DNA of 64,000 bases from Purpureocillium takamizusanense (Eukaryota > Ascomycota > Sordariomycetes > Hypocreales > Ophiocordycipitaceae): contig NC_063081.1 in the NCBI RefSeq assembly GCF_022605165.1, positions 124,001 through 188,000 on the forward strand. The letters run 5' to 3'. The notes under the pieces are model-generated. The model saw nothing but the letters and a program-made list of their open reading frames with translations, searched no databases and was not told the origin of the DNA. The number at the start of each line of letters is the position of its first letter. Position 1 is the first letter of the stretch. The position numbers were made by a program, and so were the translations under genes. Positions 10,026 to 21,319 of this stretch are shown here, piece after piece.

Positions 10026-12721
10026 ATGGAGCCCAAGAGCTGCCTGGTCTGTCGCAAACGCAAGGTGCGCATCACAAATTGACTGACCCTTTTGCTTCAT
10101 GTCGGTCCTGGAATCCCCCTGACGCCGTCTTGACTTTGCTGACGCTCTCTCTCTCTCACTTTCTTTTCCCCCCTTCGCAGGTCAAATGCGACCGCAACCC
10201 AGGGTCGTGTCGCAAATGCGACAAGTTCGGGGCACAATGCGCCTACGCGGCGGCGACGGCGGCCGAGGAGGAGCCCAACAACAGCAACAACAAGACACGT
10301 AGCGCGGCCTCCTCCTCCTCCTCCTACTCCTCCTCGTCCCATTATTCTTCCTCGCCAGCGTCACGGCGTCCGGGCGGCAGTGGCGGCAACCAAGCCATCA
10401 CAAAGGCCGGCCTCGCGCGGCGCCGCACCTCCCGGTCCTGCATCGAGTGCCAGCGGACCAAGGCCAAGTGTTCGGGCGAGGCCCCGTGCTGCGGCAGATG
10501 CGGCACGCGGGGCCTGCCTTGCCGCTATCGTGACGCGGCGGGTAGCGGCGGCGGCGGCGACAACGGCGCATATCATGAGGCCCCGCGCGCTTCACCATCC
10601 CGCGCCCTCGTCGATGCCCCCTGGATGCCGCCGCCGTGGCTGCTGTCGCGCAGCTTGCCGTCCGTCCATCGCGTGCGCCGACTGCTGGACGTGTACTTTT
10701 CCCTCGTCCACACCGTCCGGTGCCTAGGGTTCCTGCACATCCCGACGTTTATGGAGCGCTTCCGGGAGGACAACGACGAGGAGGAGGAGGGGGTCGCATA
10801 CCAACAAGACTCGTCGGGACTCGTCCACGTCATGTGTGCGCTCGCCGCGCCCTTTTACTGCGCCCACATCACCGCCTCTTCCTCTTCCTCCTCTTCTTCT
10901 GCGGACGAAGACGACGGCAGCCTCCCGCCGGGCACGCGCTTCCACGAGGCCGGACGGGGCTGGGCGGCGTCCGCCATGGAGCACCTGCTGGCCAACTTTG
11001 GCAGCGCCGCCGTCGAGTGCCTCATGGCGGCGGTGCTGCTGCACGAGCACCACCTGCGGGTGGGCGAGCACGCCAAGGCCCTGCTCGTGTCGGGCATCGT
11101 CGCGCGGCACGTGCAGATCCTGCAGCTCAACGTGGAGCACGACGACGACGTGCTGTGCGAGCGGCGGCGGCGCCAGGAGGGCCCCGGCGCTGCTGCTGCT
11201 GGTTCTGCTGGTTCTGCTGCTGCCGGTGCTGCCGGTGCCGCCATGTCGATGAACTGGGCCGTTGTCAAGGAGTCCCGGCGGAGGCTCTTCTGGGCGTGCT
11301 ACCTGCAGGACGCCTTCATCGAGTGCGGCATCGACCAGCTGAGGTTCATATCCGCCGACGACGCGCAGGTCCAGCTGCCCTGCCGCGAGGACGACTTCAT
11401 CAGGGGCACGCCGCGCGTCACGGAGATGCTGCGCCGGGGCACGGTCCTGCCGTTTGTTGTCGACGAGAGAAGGGACAACGACGGCGACGACGTGAGGGAC
11501 CTTCGTCGTTGTCATCATCATCATGAGGGCGGCAGCAGCGGCAGCAGCGGCGCGGCGAACCTCGACCTGAGGGCGTTTTACATCCGCGCCATGTGGACGC
11601 GCTCGCGGGTCCTCAAGTACGTCAAGCACCTCGACGGCGACGTCCCCTGGAGCGCCAAGCACGACTCGCGCTTCCAGCAGCTCGACGCGGAGCTCGCAGA
11701 CACGGAGGCGTCCATCCCCGACGCCCTGCGCATGACGCCCGCCAACGTCTACCTGTACAAGGCGTCGGGCCGCCTCAACGTGTTCTTCGGGCTTCACATC
11801 GTGCTCGCGCAGACGTTCAACGACCTCTACCGCGTCGGCGTCTCGGGCCTCGTCTTCCCCCCCTCGGCGACGACATGGATCCGCGACAACGCGCCGCCCG
11901 ACTTCCTCGCCCGCTGCCACCGCGTCTGCGCGGCCAAGGCGGCCCACATCGCCGGCCTGCTGGACGACCTGTACAGGTGCCACAGGGAGAGCATGGTGGA
12001 CGTGCCGTTCGCCATGCACGCGCAGGTGTGTAGCGGCGTGCTGGTCACGACGCTCGCCTCCTGGATGATGATGGGGCGGCGGCGCTTAGACGACATCGCA
12101 CAGCCGCTGCTGCCGGGCCGCCGGGTGTTTGACGACGACTACGCGCGCATGCTGGAGAGCAACGTGCGGGTGCTGCGACACCTGCGGCGCTACATGAAGG
12201 TGGACCTGTTCGTCGAGTCCGCGACGCAGGCTCTCAAGCGCTTCGAGAAACTGAGGGAGAAGCATCAGCAGCAGCATCAACAGCGTAGTCGGAACGAAGG
12301 AGGGGCCGGGCCGGGCGACGAGGACGGAGAGCAGCCGGCCCACGACGGCGAGACCGTGCAGCACCCGCGGCAGTTTTCGCTGGACTACATCCTGAACCCG
12401 CTGGGCGTGTATCCCATTGCGCGGACGCAGGCCAGCGAGAGGCACAAGCCCGAGGAGTTTGCCTCTGCTGCTCCTGCTCCTGCTCCTGCTCCTGTCGCGC
12501 GGCCGTTGACACCGAGCAGCGCCACGGACCCGAGGGGGCAGCAGAGCGCCGAGGAGCTGATGGTGCTGGATGACGCATTTCGCGGCAGTGCTGGCACATG
12601 GGACTGGTCGCAGGTGCCGTTCTTGGAGAACATGGGATACCCGATGTTTCTCGAGAATGATGGCCTGGAGCACGGCGCTCTGTTGTACAACGGAGGAGCC
12701 GCTGGTATGATGCAGCTATAG
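10026..12721 (+). CDS. Zn2Cys6 transcription factor with two zinc clusters
   Basis: Nuclear fungal-specific regulator of about 859 residues. Exon 1 (10026-10064) encodes MEPKSCLVCRKRK; a 116-bp intron leads to exon 2 (10181-12721), which continues VKCDRNPGSCRKC. The first binuclear cluster therefore straddles the intron (residues about 6-38, six Cys: CLVC, KC, SCRKC, QC). After a Ser-rich linker a second complete cluster follows at about residues 97-125 (SCIECQRTKAKC ... CCGRC ... LPC). The middle region from VRRLLDVYFSLVHTVRCLGFLHIPTF matches the fungal transcription factor MHR, with a long helical regulatory region and a low-complexity Gln/Pro-rich C-terminus. Two tandem zinc clusters in one chain are uncommon. 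Targets are unknown; neighbouring genes do not form a clear cluster. Confidence 0.9.
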
Positions 12722-13753
12722 CTCAAGAGCAACTGGTGTATCTGCTCTGACCCAGTGGGATGTCACCAATGTAGCTGAAGGCAACGGACGGTTTCTCATA
12801 ACGAATGGCCGACGTGGTTCAGCTAACAGTTGAGTATACGATGGGTTGACATGTCCCCCGCGTCAAGTGTGTGACCGTCCGTGGCGGACTTTTGCCATCG
12901 ATGTCGGCAGCCAATGTATGTAGAATTGAGGTCTCGCAGAACCGTCCAGAAAGAGACCCCTGACCATCTCCCGTCAGCGTCACGATTGCCCACAATGCGA
13001 CCAACGTCATCGCCAACATGACTGTTGCGGCGCGTAACGGGCTCCCCACGGGACTTGAAGGCACCGAACGCCAACCAACGTCGCTGACCTCTGGCCCGAC
13101 CAGCCGAGCACGATCAAAGGAGGCTCCATCCATTCCGGGCGCCTCCCGTTTTTTTTTTTTTTAGTTTGTGTCCCTACTGGACGCTCGCCTTGCGGAATAC
13201 AAAACCACCGACCGCCATGATTGGGGTTTCCATATTAGGACGGGTGGCGTCTCGGAGGCTGAGCGGCGTTCCGGCAACACAGTCAGCTTGTGCCGTGCCC
13301 CCCGGATGTCCCGTCGTCCGGGCGGGCTAAACCCTTCTATGACGACGACGAGAAAGACTGCTATTTTGGGGGGAGGGCCGCTGACAGCAGCCATTTCCTT
13401 CCTACCTCCATTATTGCTGAGGCGCCGGGAGAGTAAAGTCGTCAACGTCAGCGCGAGCCAACGGCAGTGGCAGCTTCCGGGCGGCGGTGATGCCGGATTG
13501 CAACGTGGGTGATGGATGCTCGATTGAATGGAATACGTGCGGCGGCACTCTCGGTCCATGTCCTCTCTCTTGTTACCTTATTATAGAGCCGAGTACAAAA
13601 CCCGCCGCCACTGCACCGTTGTGCCATGTATATTCCCATCTGCCAAACCAAAGGCTAAAACGAACAATAACTCTAACTAAAAAAAAAAAAACATTCCAAC
13701 ACACATTCGACGAAACAAAGGCGCCTTGAAACAACAACACCTGCATTGTGACA
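12722..13753. other. Intergenic, no gene seen
   Basis: About 1 kb between two rightward genes. It contains a T-run at about 13149-13162 and an A-run just upstream (about 13678-13691) of the LsdA-like start, which is probably part of that gene's leader. No open frame here shows family resemblance. Confidence 0.65.
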
Positions 13754-14981
13754 ATGAAGGCCCACTTCGTCCACCTGTCGGTGGTGTCGACCCTCCTGGG
13801 CGTCGCCCTCGGAGCCGCCATCCCAAACAACGACGGGTTCCCGGCCCCCAGCGACCAGCAGAAGCTCGGCATCGCGGTGCAGGCCGGCGGCTTGCTCCCC
13901 AATAGCCCGCCGCCGACCTCGCTCGGCGCCGGCAGCGCCACCGCGTTCCAGCTCATCGCCTTCAACGAGCTGTTCGAGACGGCCTACTTTAGCTCCCTCG
14001 TGCACAACATCTCCGCCGGCGTGGACGGCTACCGGGCTGAGAACAAGGACGAGTTGGTCAAGATCTTTTCCACCGTGCTGGCTGTAAGTAATAAACCACT
14101 GAAACTGAAACTGAAACACAACCCACTCTCTACATCGTGGGGGGCTGGCTGTGTGTCTCTATGTTGGGGTCGCAAACACAGAAGAAGATTGATCGTCAGC
14201 GACTAACGGAAACGCTTTCTGCTTATAGCAAGAAGAGCAACACGCTCTAGCAGCCGTCTCGACCCTCAAGGGCGCGGGCGTCTTCGCCCCCTCCCCCTGC
14301 CAGTACCAGTTCCCCGTGTCCAACCTCAAGGACGCCGTCAACCTCGCCGAGACCTTCACCGCCGTGGTCCTCGGCGCGCTGCAGGGCGCCAACGTGCTCT
14401 TCGCCAAGGACGGCGCCACGGCTCCCATCCAGACCGTCTCGTCCGTCATCGGCCAGGAGGGCGAGCAAAACGGCTTCTACCGCGTCTTCCTCGACAAGGT
14501 GCCCTCCGAGTCGCCCTTCCTCACCGCCGTGCCCGCCCCCTTTGCCTGGTCCGCGCTGCAAATGTTCGTCATCCCCGGGTCGTGCCCCTTCCCGCTCGGC
14601 AACATCAACCTGCCCATCTTCCCGCCCCTCATGACCAACGGCGCCGCCGTCGCGGCCATCGAGCCGCGGGACCAGGACCTCTCCTTTGCCGCCGACCTGT
14701 CTGCTTCGGGGGTCGCCAAGGAGTACATCGGCCGTGACGGCAGCAGCCTGTTCCTGACCTACACGACGGGTCAGCAGCTGCCCATCTCCGTGCCGCTCAA
14801 GCACGTGTCGTGGAGCGGGAGCAAGATCAGCTTCTCCGCCGAGTTCCCCTTCTCCAAGCACGTCATGCAGGGGTTTAGCCACGCCGCGCTCACGACGAAG
14901 AACAGCTTCGAGAGTGCCGATGCGGTCGCTGAGGCAGCGCTCGCGGGGCCTGGTATCATTCAGGTGAACAATGCGCTTTGA
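13754..14981 (+). CDS. Secreted ferritin-like protein, LsdA/Rds1 family
   Basis: Two exons (13754-14083, 14229-14981) separated by a 145-bp intron; about 360 residues. A clear signal peptide (MKAHFVHLSVVSTLLGVALG) precedes a ferritin-like four-helix region: FQLIAFNELFETAYFSSLVHN carries the first Glu, and splicing creates LAQEEQHALAAVSTLKGAG, the E-x-x-H helix. The Cys-containing APSPCQYQFP and the later SCPFPLGNINLPIFPPL are typical of the late-sexual-development/stress-related LsdA-Rds1 group, whose members are extracellular and of unknown chemistry. The product is predicted to be exported; whether it binds metal is inferred from the Glu/His pattern only. The first exon reads well from the ATG at 13754. 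Confidence 0.83.
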
Positions 14982-15304
14982 CGCGGTGGTGGTGGCGAGT
15001 CATTTGAGCTGGGAATGATGAATCATTTGCATTGATACAAGAGGGCTCAGAGGCAACTCCATCTGATATAGGTACACAAACGTAACTTAGGGATTGTTCA
15101 TAATGCACCACGAACCAAAATCATCTTTAGACTGTAATTAAGACTATCTGTTATTCATCCGCCGCCGTGCCCTTCATAGGATGCCTACGTCCAGTCGCTA
15201 ACTGTGGAAGGCGAGTCGTTCCAGGCGTAGTAGAATCTCATCAATACTTTGATATCTGACTTACATATGTACATTCGCAATAAGACGGATCACAGGGCAA
15301 GTGG
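14982..15304. other. Short convergent 3' gap
   Basis: Gap of about 320 bp between the 3' ends of the LsdA-like gene and the leftward lectin gene. It is AT-richer than the flanks and probably holds both polyadenylation regions; nothing else seen. Confidence 0.6.
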
Positions 15305-18076
15305 TTAGAGCAGGGAAGCAGCAGCAAGGATAGCAGCGCCAAGGTATGCCCACCCATTCCCACTGCCACCGGACGGACCGGGGGGCGGCCTCGGGATTGT
15401 ACCCGGTCTCGACCCCCCGGCAGGGCTCGTCGAATTCTCTCGAGCAATTATGACGCTGTCACCTGTTTCCAGGCTCCGGCGCATCGCGTCTCGAATGGTC
15501 TCTGCCCCAACGTGCACGCCCAGAGGGACGATGACGTGGAAGAGCGACTCCGTGTTCCACTGGCCCTGGATGTTGGCGACACGGTGACCAGGTGTGGTGG
15601 TATATGTGCCCTGTATATCGATGCGCATCCAACCTGCCCTATCGGCTCCTTGTCCTTCGCGGAGGAGTGAACGCGGTACATCGATGTTATAGCGGGACTG
15701 GACCTCGTTCGGGGTCGTCGACACGCGCCTGCCAGCCTGCACAGTCGTCGGCAGTCTGTCTTCGACCCAATCGTTGATGAGGTGCTGGAATATTAGGCCA
15801 ACAGTTCGAGGAAAGTTCCGCAGCAGTCTAGGGTTTTGAGGTATGTGAGCGTTCTTGTTCTTCCCCTTCTTCCCCTTTCCTGGGGCTCGCTTGACGATGC
15901 GATGTTTCAGAGCCTTTGCATCCCCGGGCTGGAGGTACATCAAGATCCTCTGCAGCACATCGTCGTCGATATCAATGAGGTCGAAGCCCCCTACGCGGGC
16001 AGACACGAGCTCCCAGCACTGTGCCTGATCGTTGTGTTCGGGGCTGTCGGGGTTCATGGGAGTAGTCGCGGTGGCGTTGGCAACTTTGTCGACCCTCTCC
16101 TCGAGATAACGATCGGTACCCACGTTCTGCAGCTGGAAGTAATTCTCTCCGCACGGACAGGGGATCAGTCTCCATTGATGGTGAGGGTCGCTCGTGTCAT
16201 CGTCCTGTGCCTCAATGCGCTCCCCTGCCCAATGGTCCAGGACCGTGCCGGAGGCTTTATTAATGATTGCGTAGATGGCGGAGTCGTCCTCTCCGAGCAC
16301 TATGTCGAGATACCATTGGCTTCCCCATTGCATCAACGAGTCCGTGGACATGACGACGCTTCCCGGCTTGGTATCAGGTTTGAAGGCTAGGCAGTGTCCT
16401 GTCCGGGAATTGATGAGAGCAAATGATGGAAGCCTATCTGCTACCTGTAAGAAGCCACCGAGACACGTCAGAATACTCTTGAACAATAATGAAAGGGAGA
16501 AGAAAGAAACAAATACATGGTGGAGGCTGTAGAGGAGATCCAAGCTTACCTGAACATTGATCCAGTGGTGGTATGGATCCGTGATCCCATTGTTTGGATG
16601 CGCCTCAATTGCATCACCACCACCGTAATGGTCCAGGGCGCCGACCGTCTGCGTGCTGACAATGGCAATCCCGTCTCCGGCCGCCTCAACCGCCCACAAG
16701 GCTCCCGCGTCCTTTCTGTCGCTGGTCGCCACGACAATTGGCGACTCCTTTGTCGCGAGGAGGACCCTGCCCGTGGCCCTGTTGACGACTGAAAAGTGAT
16801 GCGGCCTGGTCCCGTCGGGGACGAACCTCCACTGCACGCTATAATCGAGGGCATTCTCCATGCCGGATGAGGGCGAGACGGTGCTTTCGCTCTGCTTGAG
16901 GAATTTTCCAGTCTTGAGATTCTGCAGCGTCGTCCAGTACACGGATGGGAGGGGTTGTTGATGGAGCCTCCAGGCCTGAGAAGAGTTGTCGTGATTTGTC
17001 TGGGCTTGGAGTTTTCCCGACGTGCCGCCCTCGATTACCTGAATAACAGTGTCCGTCACGGCGCTGACGATCTTGACCCTATGTGAACCAAATAACGCTT
17101 TAGTCTTGAAGACCTGTAGTGGATCGCGAGTTAGGTTCAACTATTAATGAAGAGACTGACCGATCGTCGTTGGGATTGCTTGCGTCAAGGTCGACGATTT
17201 TCCATTGTTGGTTCTTCTTGCCGTGATAGTTGTACGCAATGACAGGCGTCCCGTCGGCCGTCTCGCTCCCGGACAAGTCGAGGACTTTGTTGTCATCCTC
17301 GACGCTCCGGATCACGTAACCCTCGTCGGTCGATTCGACGAACCACAGCTGGTAGCGCGAGGCATCGGTAATGGGGACCTTTTCGGATGCGAGGGCCGAA
17401 CCATTGTTCTTATCATACCCAAGAAACCACCCGGTTTGCGCATGGGAGATGCGGTACAACGTTGGGATGTGGACGGGTACAAACGCCCAGCGCTGCTCCA
17501 GTCCATTATTCCAAGTTGACGACACACCAGCATTGCCGGAACCAGTGGTCAGAGTCAAAGCCTTTTTGCTGGAATTGTTATTCACACGATAGTAGGCGGC
17601 TCTGTTTAGGTTCCCTGCTGTTTCAGTATCATGTAAATGTTATCTAGATTCAGATAGCTGCACGCAGACTTACCCGTCCGCATCTTCAACCCATTCAAAA
17701 GTCCAGTGCTGGTTGGCATTGACCGTCTGCGGATACATGATGACTGAGGCACCGTCACTCGTGGCGCTACCTCTGACATCCAAGACCCCGTCCGTTTGAG
17801 CATTTCTGACATAGAAGCTGACGCCATCCGAGAGCGGCTCGAGAAGCCACATTTGAGACCGATCAGTCAAGACTTGATGAACCCCAAGCTTGGCTTGGCC
17901 GACTGGCGTAGTCGCGCCGTCAGGAAGGGCACCGACTCCCAGGACACTGCCATTGGATCTGTTGCGGATCCAGTACGCTCCTTGAACTGAGGAGGATATA
18001 ACGACATCAGAGATGCTGCATGGTTCAGGGGAAAAGTGAGAGCCTTACATGTAGAGGGAACAACGTTGATCGACAT
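15305..18076 (-). CDS. Large multi-domain ricin-B-like (beta-trefoil) lectin with hydrophobic tail
   Basis: Five exons read 3' to 5' on the plus strand: 18049-18076, 17674-17996, 17161-17601, 16550-17080 and 15305-16444. The joins preserve frame and give 820 residues. Residues 1 to about 595 consist of repeated R-type lectin-like blocks, each with a Q-x-W or Q-x-W-like end: NANQHWTFEWV, KKNQQWKIVDLD, NSSQAWRLHQ, DPYHHWINVQ and DPHHQWRLIPC. Only the carbohydrate-binding type of fold is seen; there is no catalytic toxin chain. Residues about 596-800 form a second, unrecognised domain with a Lys/Gly-rich patch (PGKGKKGKNKN). The protein ends in a Pro/Gly linker and a 17-residue hydrophobic tail. 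The N-terminus has no signal peptide, so the tail fits a tail anchor better than a GPI signal. Its role, perhaps defence against fungal feeders, is inference. Confidence 0.72.
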
Positions 18077-18202
18077 GGTGCTTGATTGAAGTTATGTGTA
18101 TCGAGGTCTTGTTAAAAGGTGTTCGAACTGCTAGAAAGCGGGTGCTGAGAAGTTTATGGTGTAGAAAGGCTTTTAGATTGTCGATGAACATTCCTTCCCC
18201 AG

Positions 18203-18230
18203 CAATATATATATATATATATATATATAT
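18203..18230. repeat. (AT)n microsatellite
   Basis: About 13-14 uninterrupted AT units roughly 130 bp upstream of the lectin start codon, marking the left edge of a 7-kb AT-richer accessory segment. Confidence 0.9.
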
Positions 18231-18254
18231 GGCAAGCGATTGAAGCCGCCGGAA

Positions 18255-18520
18255 CACTTTACACGCAGACCGCTATGACACAGTCTGAGACGGCTAATCG
18301 ACATTGGACCTCTGCTATGCTGTTTCCTAGTCTATAATCACTTTTACATGCGGGCAGCCGTGAAATAGGCTACGATTGCTAATCGGCATTTCAAGACTTC
18401 TACTACTATACCGTCTCCTAGTATATAACCACTTTACATGCGAGCCGCCGTGAAACAGGCCGCGACTACTGATCGGCATGAGACCTCTGCTGTGCCGTAT
18501 CCTGGCATACACGATGCTTT
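18255..18520. repeat. Diverged tandem repeat, three units of 84-91 bp
   Basis: Units begin at 18255, 18339 and 18430, each with CACTTTTACA-like sequence followed by a CGxGCCGTGAAA block, a GATCGGCAT-like block and a CTCTGCTxTGCCGT block. Differences are mostly transitions. No coding meaning is apparent. Confidence 0.75.
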
Positions 18521-18879
18521 GCCTTGCAGACGAAGATACGAAAAGTATTCTGCCCCACTTGGCGTCCCCCGGACCAGCCTTCCCTTCACATATATTCCTT
18601 GCATGCCTTCCTTGAAAGAAACGTGGTGACGGAGGGGGGAAAGAGGTGTCTCACCCCCCTCCTCCTCCACCCCCCTTTATATATTTATAGATGTATCGTG
18701 AGACTCGCGGGTCAGAGATAGAGGGTGGTTTTAAGCTCTAGGTCGGAGTCGAGAGTAATTGCCCAGGCCCTTGGGCATAATAGCTCCCCAGATATCGCGT
18801 GTCGCGAAAAAACGTGGGGTTGTAACTTGTAACCGATCGTTTGAACCCCTGTATGGTGCTTCAGCGGCAGACGGCCCGT
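18521..18879. other. Intergenic, no gene seen
   Basis: Sequence between the tandem repeat and the kinase relic. It contains polypyrimidine stretches and a TATATATTTATA element near 18678; no gene or repeat family was recognised. Confidence 0.55.
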
Positions 18880-19154
18880 GCGGGGACTTGAGGCATCCAT
18901 CCCTTGTTGCCTCTCTTCCACTAACGTTAGAACGGGCCCCCAGCAACCAGCATACGACTTGACCCAATCTACCTGCTGCGGGTTTTGAACATGGCGCCAG
19001 CGCAGTCAAGTGGTGAGAATCGTCGAACATCCCCGAGGGGCGCCTACTGATCGACGCCGCCATGGGAGCTGGATTGCAGAGGCTCGATCCCCCGGGACGA
19101 TCGATGTGAAGATGGGGTGCGAGGTCGGAGTTGGGTTGAGGATCATTGCCCCGT
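18880..19154 (+). pseudogene. Truncated copy of the 23-kb phosphotransferase gene and its leader
   Basis: This stretch aligns by eye with two separated parts of the kinase locus at 23.1-23.8 kb. The left part (about 18890-19077, through CCATGGGAGCTGGA) matches 23130-23292; the right part (TGCAGAGGCTCGATC to GAGGATCATTGCCCCG) matches about 23689-23773. About 400 bp are missing between them, with the six-base sequence TGCAGA present at both ends of the deletion, which suggests loss by microhomology. Smaller indels and many transitions also separate the copies. At about 19154 it switches abruptly to helicase-like sequence. It cannot encode a working kinase. Confidence 0.72.
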
Positions 19155-19660
19155 CTTTATGGTCGCGGCCGCGATAGACGGCGGCGGCATGACCGTACTA
19201 GTATTGCCGACCGTTTCTCTACGCACGAACATGCGCGACCGCCTCGACAAGGCCGGCATTTGATATCATATGTGGCGTCCCAGAACGTCCAACAAGGCTG
19301 CACCGCTCGTCATCGTTTCTGCCGAAGCGGCTTGCGCGGAGGTGTTTATGGAGGTCGGCCGGTTGGACAATAGGCAACGGCTAGACCATAGCGTCGTCGA
19401 CGAGTGCCACCTCACGATCACCGCGAGCGACTACCGTCGTTCGATGTCGCAGCTGGGCTGGTACTTGCGGAGCGTGCCGACGTAGACTGTTGTTGACCGC
19501 GACGCTGCCGCCAGTCTTTGAGGAGCCCTTCTTCGAGCATAATAAGCTCGTGAGGCCGCTGATCGTGAGGGAATCCACGGACCGGTCGAACACACTCCAT
19601 GTCGTACAGCGCGAGCGTAGTCTAGGCACACTCGCCGCGCGGCATGCGCCAACCTGTCCT
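19155..19660 (+). pseudogene. RecQ-type (telomere-linked-helicase-like) helicase relic
   Basis: Three short reading segments join into part of a superfamily 2 helicase: GGGMTVLVLPTVSLRTNMRD (motif Ia region), a stop (TGA), then KAAPLVIVSAEAACAEVF and RLDHSVVDECHLTITASDYR with the DExH box DECH (motif II), a second stop (TAG in VPT-stop-TVV), then after a frame change LTATLPPVFEE (motif III), and HNKLVRPLIVRESTDRSN. The order and wording match the RecQ helicases found in fungal telomere-linked helicase genes. The second stop is a CAG-to-TAG change, a CpA-to-TpA transition as made by repeat-induced point mutation. Motif I and everything C-terminal to motif IV are absent, so this is a fragment. 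Confidence 0.72.
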
Positions 19661-20302
19661 CTCGACGACCAACCAAACATAGGCGCCTGCCAAATGTCAG
19701 ACATCCGCGGGCCGTGACTCTCTTCACGCACCTCGTGGGCTAAACCCCGCTTCCGATTTGACGGCTGTTAAGGGCGCTTCATGAAACACATGTGGTGTTG
19801 GATTGTCGCACTGCAGCAGAGTTCGCTGGTCGGTGCTGATCAAGGCTCGCGGAATTGTGTGTGCATCATATCGGCCTCTCCGCACCAATTGTCAACCAAT
19901 CACAAGGCGGCGGGCTAGCTCCGCGCAAGTTACGACTTTTTCCAGAGTGGCGGAACCAAAGGATTGATGAGGGTTGGCATGGTCATAAGAAAAGGCCAAA
20001 AAGAGGTGCCCGAAGCTCTCTGTATTGTGTGTGTGTGTGTGGTCCAAGTCTTGCTTTTTGGGGGGGGGGGGTTCAATGTGGCCTCTTTTTATTATCTTTG
20101 TCCTCGCGGCCACACCTTCCCGATTTGTCCTTCCACGCCCCACAAGGGCAAGAGCCCACAACAGTCAGGTCTTACGTCACCGGCCTGACTACTTCAGATG
20201 CGCAAGTCGAACTTGCCCCCCCTCATTGTTCTGTAGCTACCATATACCCCAATAGACTCCCTGTCAACGGATGGCACACCCTGTCCCACGTTTGATCAGA
20301 TC
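19661..20302. other. Intergenic, no gene seen
   Basis: Gap ahead of the intact APH-family kinase. It contains a short GT tract (about 20028-20040) and a G-run (about 20060-20070), and presumably the kinase promoter. Confidence 0.6.
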
Positions 20303-21319
20303 TTGTCTTCCCGTCTCCCACATCGAATGCCCACCGCGATGCAATGCGGCCCTCTCCTTCCATCTGAGGACCTTCCGTTCGGGGCGTGCATCCGATTTGA
20401 AGGGTCCTCATTCTGCTCTCGAAACGGGAACAACGCAGTTTTCCCTTCAGTCTCCGAGATTCTGCAGAGGAGCGCCGCACAACACCCAAAATTTATCAAC
20501 CGTCACGAACGACCCCCTGTCCGCTTTCCAGAGCTCGGCCTTTTTGTCAAGTTCGGCAAGCCGCCCAAGGTGACAATTGCCGAAGGCCAGTGCCTCTGGG
20601 CCCTGCGCCGGGCTTTACCCAACATTCCCATGCCAGAAATTTATGGTTGGACCCAGCATGAGGACTTGACCTTCCTTTTCATGGAACTTATAAGCGGTGT
20701 TACGTTGGAAGAACGGTGGGCTTGTATCACTCAGCCTGAGCATATCCAAATCTGCCACGAATTGCGGACTATGCTCCTGGAACTACGTCGATTACGTCAA
20801 AAGCCCGGCGATCCTTTTATCGGTAACGCCGCATCATTCAATTAGTAAGAATTCTCTACTAATTAGTCGATAGGCAATATCAGTCGCGGACCACTGGGAG
20901 ATGTGGTGTTTTCGAACGGGGTCTTGCCACAAGCAGGGCCATTCACATCCGTGAAAGAATTTCATGATTGGCTCTCAGCAATGATCAAGAGAGGGAAAGA
21001 GAGGCACTGGCAGGGAATCGACAGCTCCGATATTCCAGACCCATATCGTCAATCTTTGCCCGATGGCTCCAGTATTGTTTTTACTCACGCCGATCTACAT
21101 CCAAGTAATATTATAGTGTCTCCAGACTCGCCATGCAGGATTATTGCGATAGTTGACTGGCAACAGTCGGGCTGGTATCCGGATTATTGGGAGTTCTGTA
21201 AGGCAGAGTATGCTGTCGAAAGTAGCTCGGATTGGGCAACTGAGTGTGTTCCACGGTTTCTGGAAGAACCAGATTGTGTAGAGATTTTCGAGTTGTACTC
21301 CAAAGCATATGGATACTGA
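20303..21319 (+). CDS. Aminoglycoside phosphotransferase (APH) family kinase
   Basis: Two exons (20303-20822 and 20874-21319) with a 51-bp intron that joins DPFIG to NISRGPLGD; 321 residues. Fungal phosphotransferase enzyme family with a protein kinase-like fold. GLFVKFGK supplies the ATP-binding Lys, TFLFMELISGVTLEERW is the hinge region, THADLHPSNIIV is the catalytic loop with Asp and Asn, and IVDWQQSGWYPDYWEF carries the metal-binding Asp. All catalytic residues are present. Such fungal proteins are numerous and their substrates (small molecules rather than antibiotics) are unknown. The start is uncertain: three in-frame ATGs lie within the first 13 codons. It sits between a helicase relic and an LRAT-like gene in the accessory segment, and seems to be the only intact kinase of the three copies there. 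Confidence 0.85.

Noticed and set aside
15305..18076. Lectin gene as a ribosome-inactivating toxin
   Set aside because: Only carbohydrate-binding beta-trefoil repeats and an unknown domain are visible; no catalytic toxin-chain motifs were seen.
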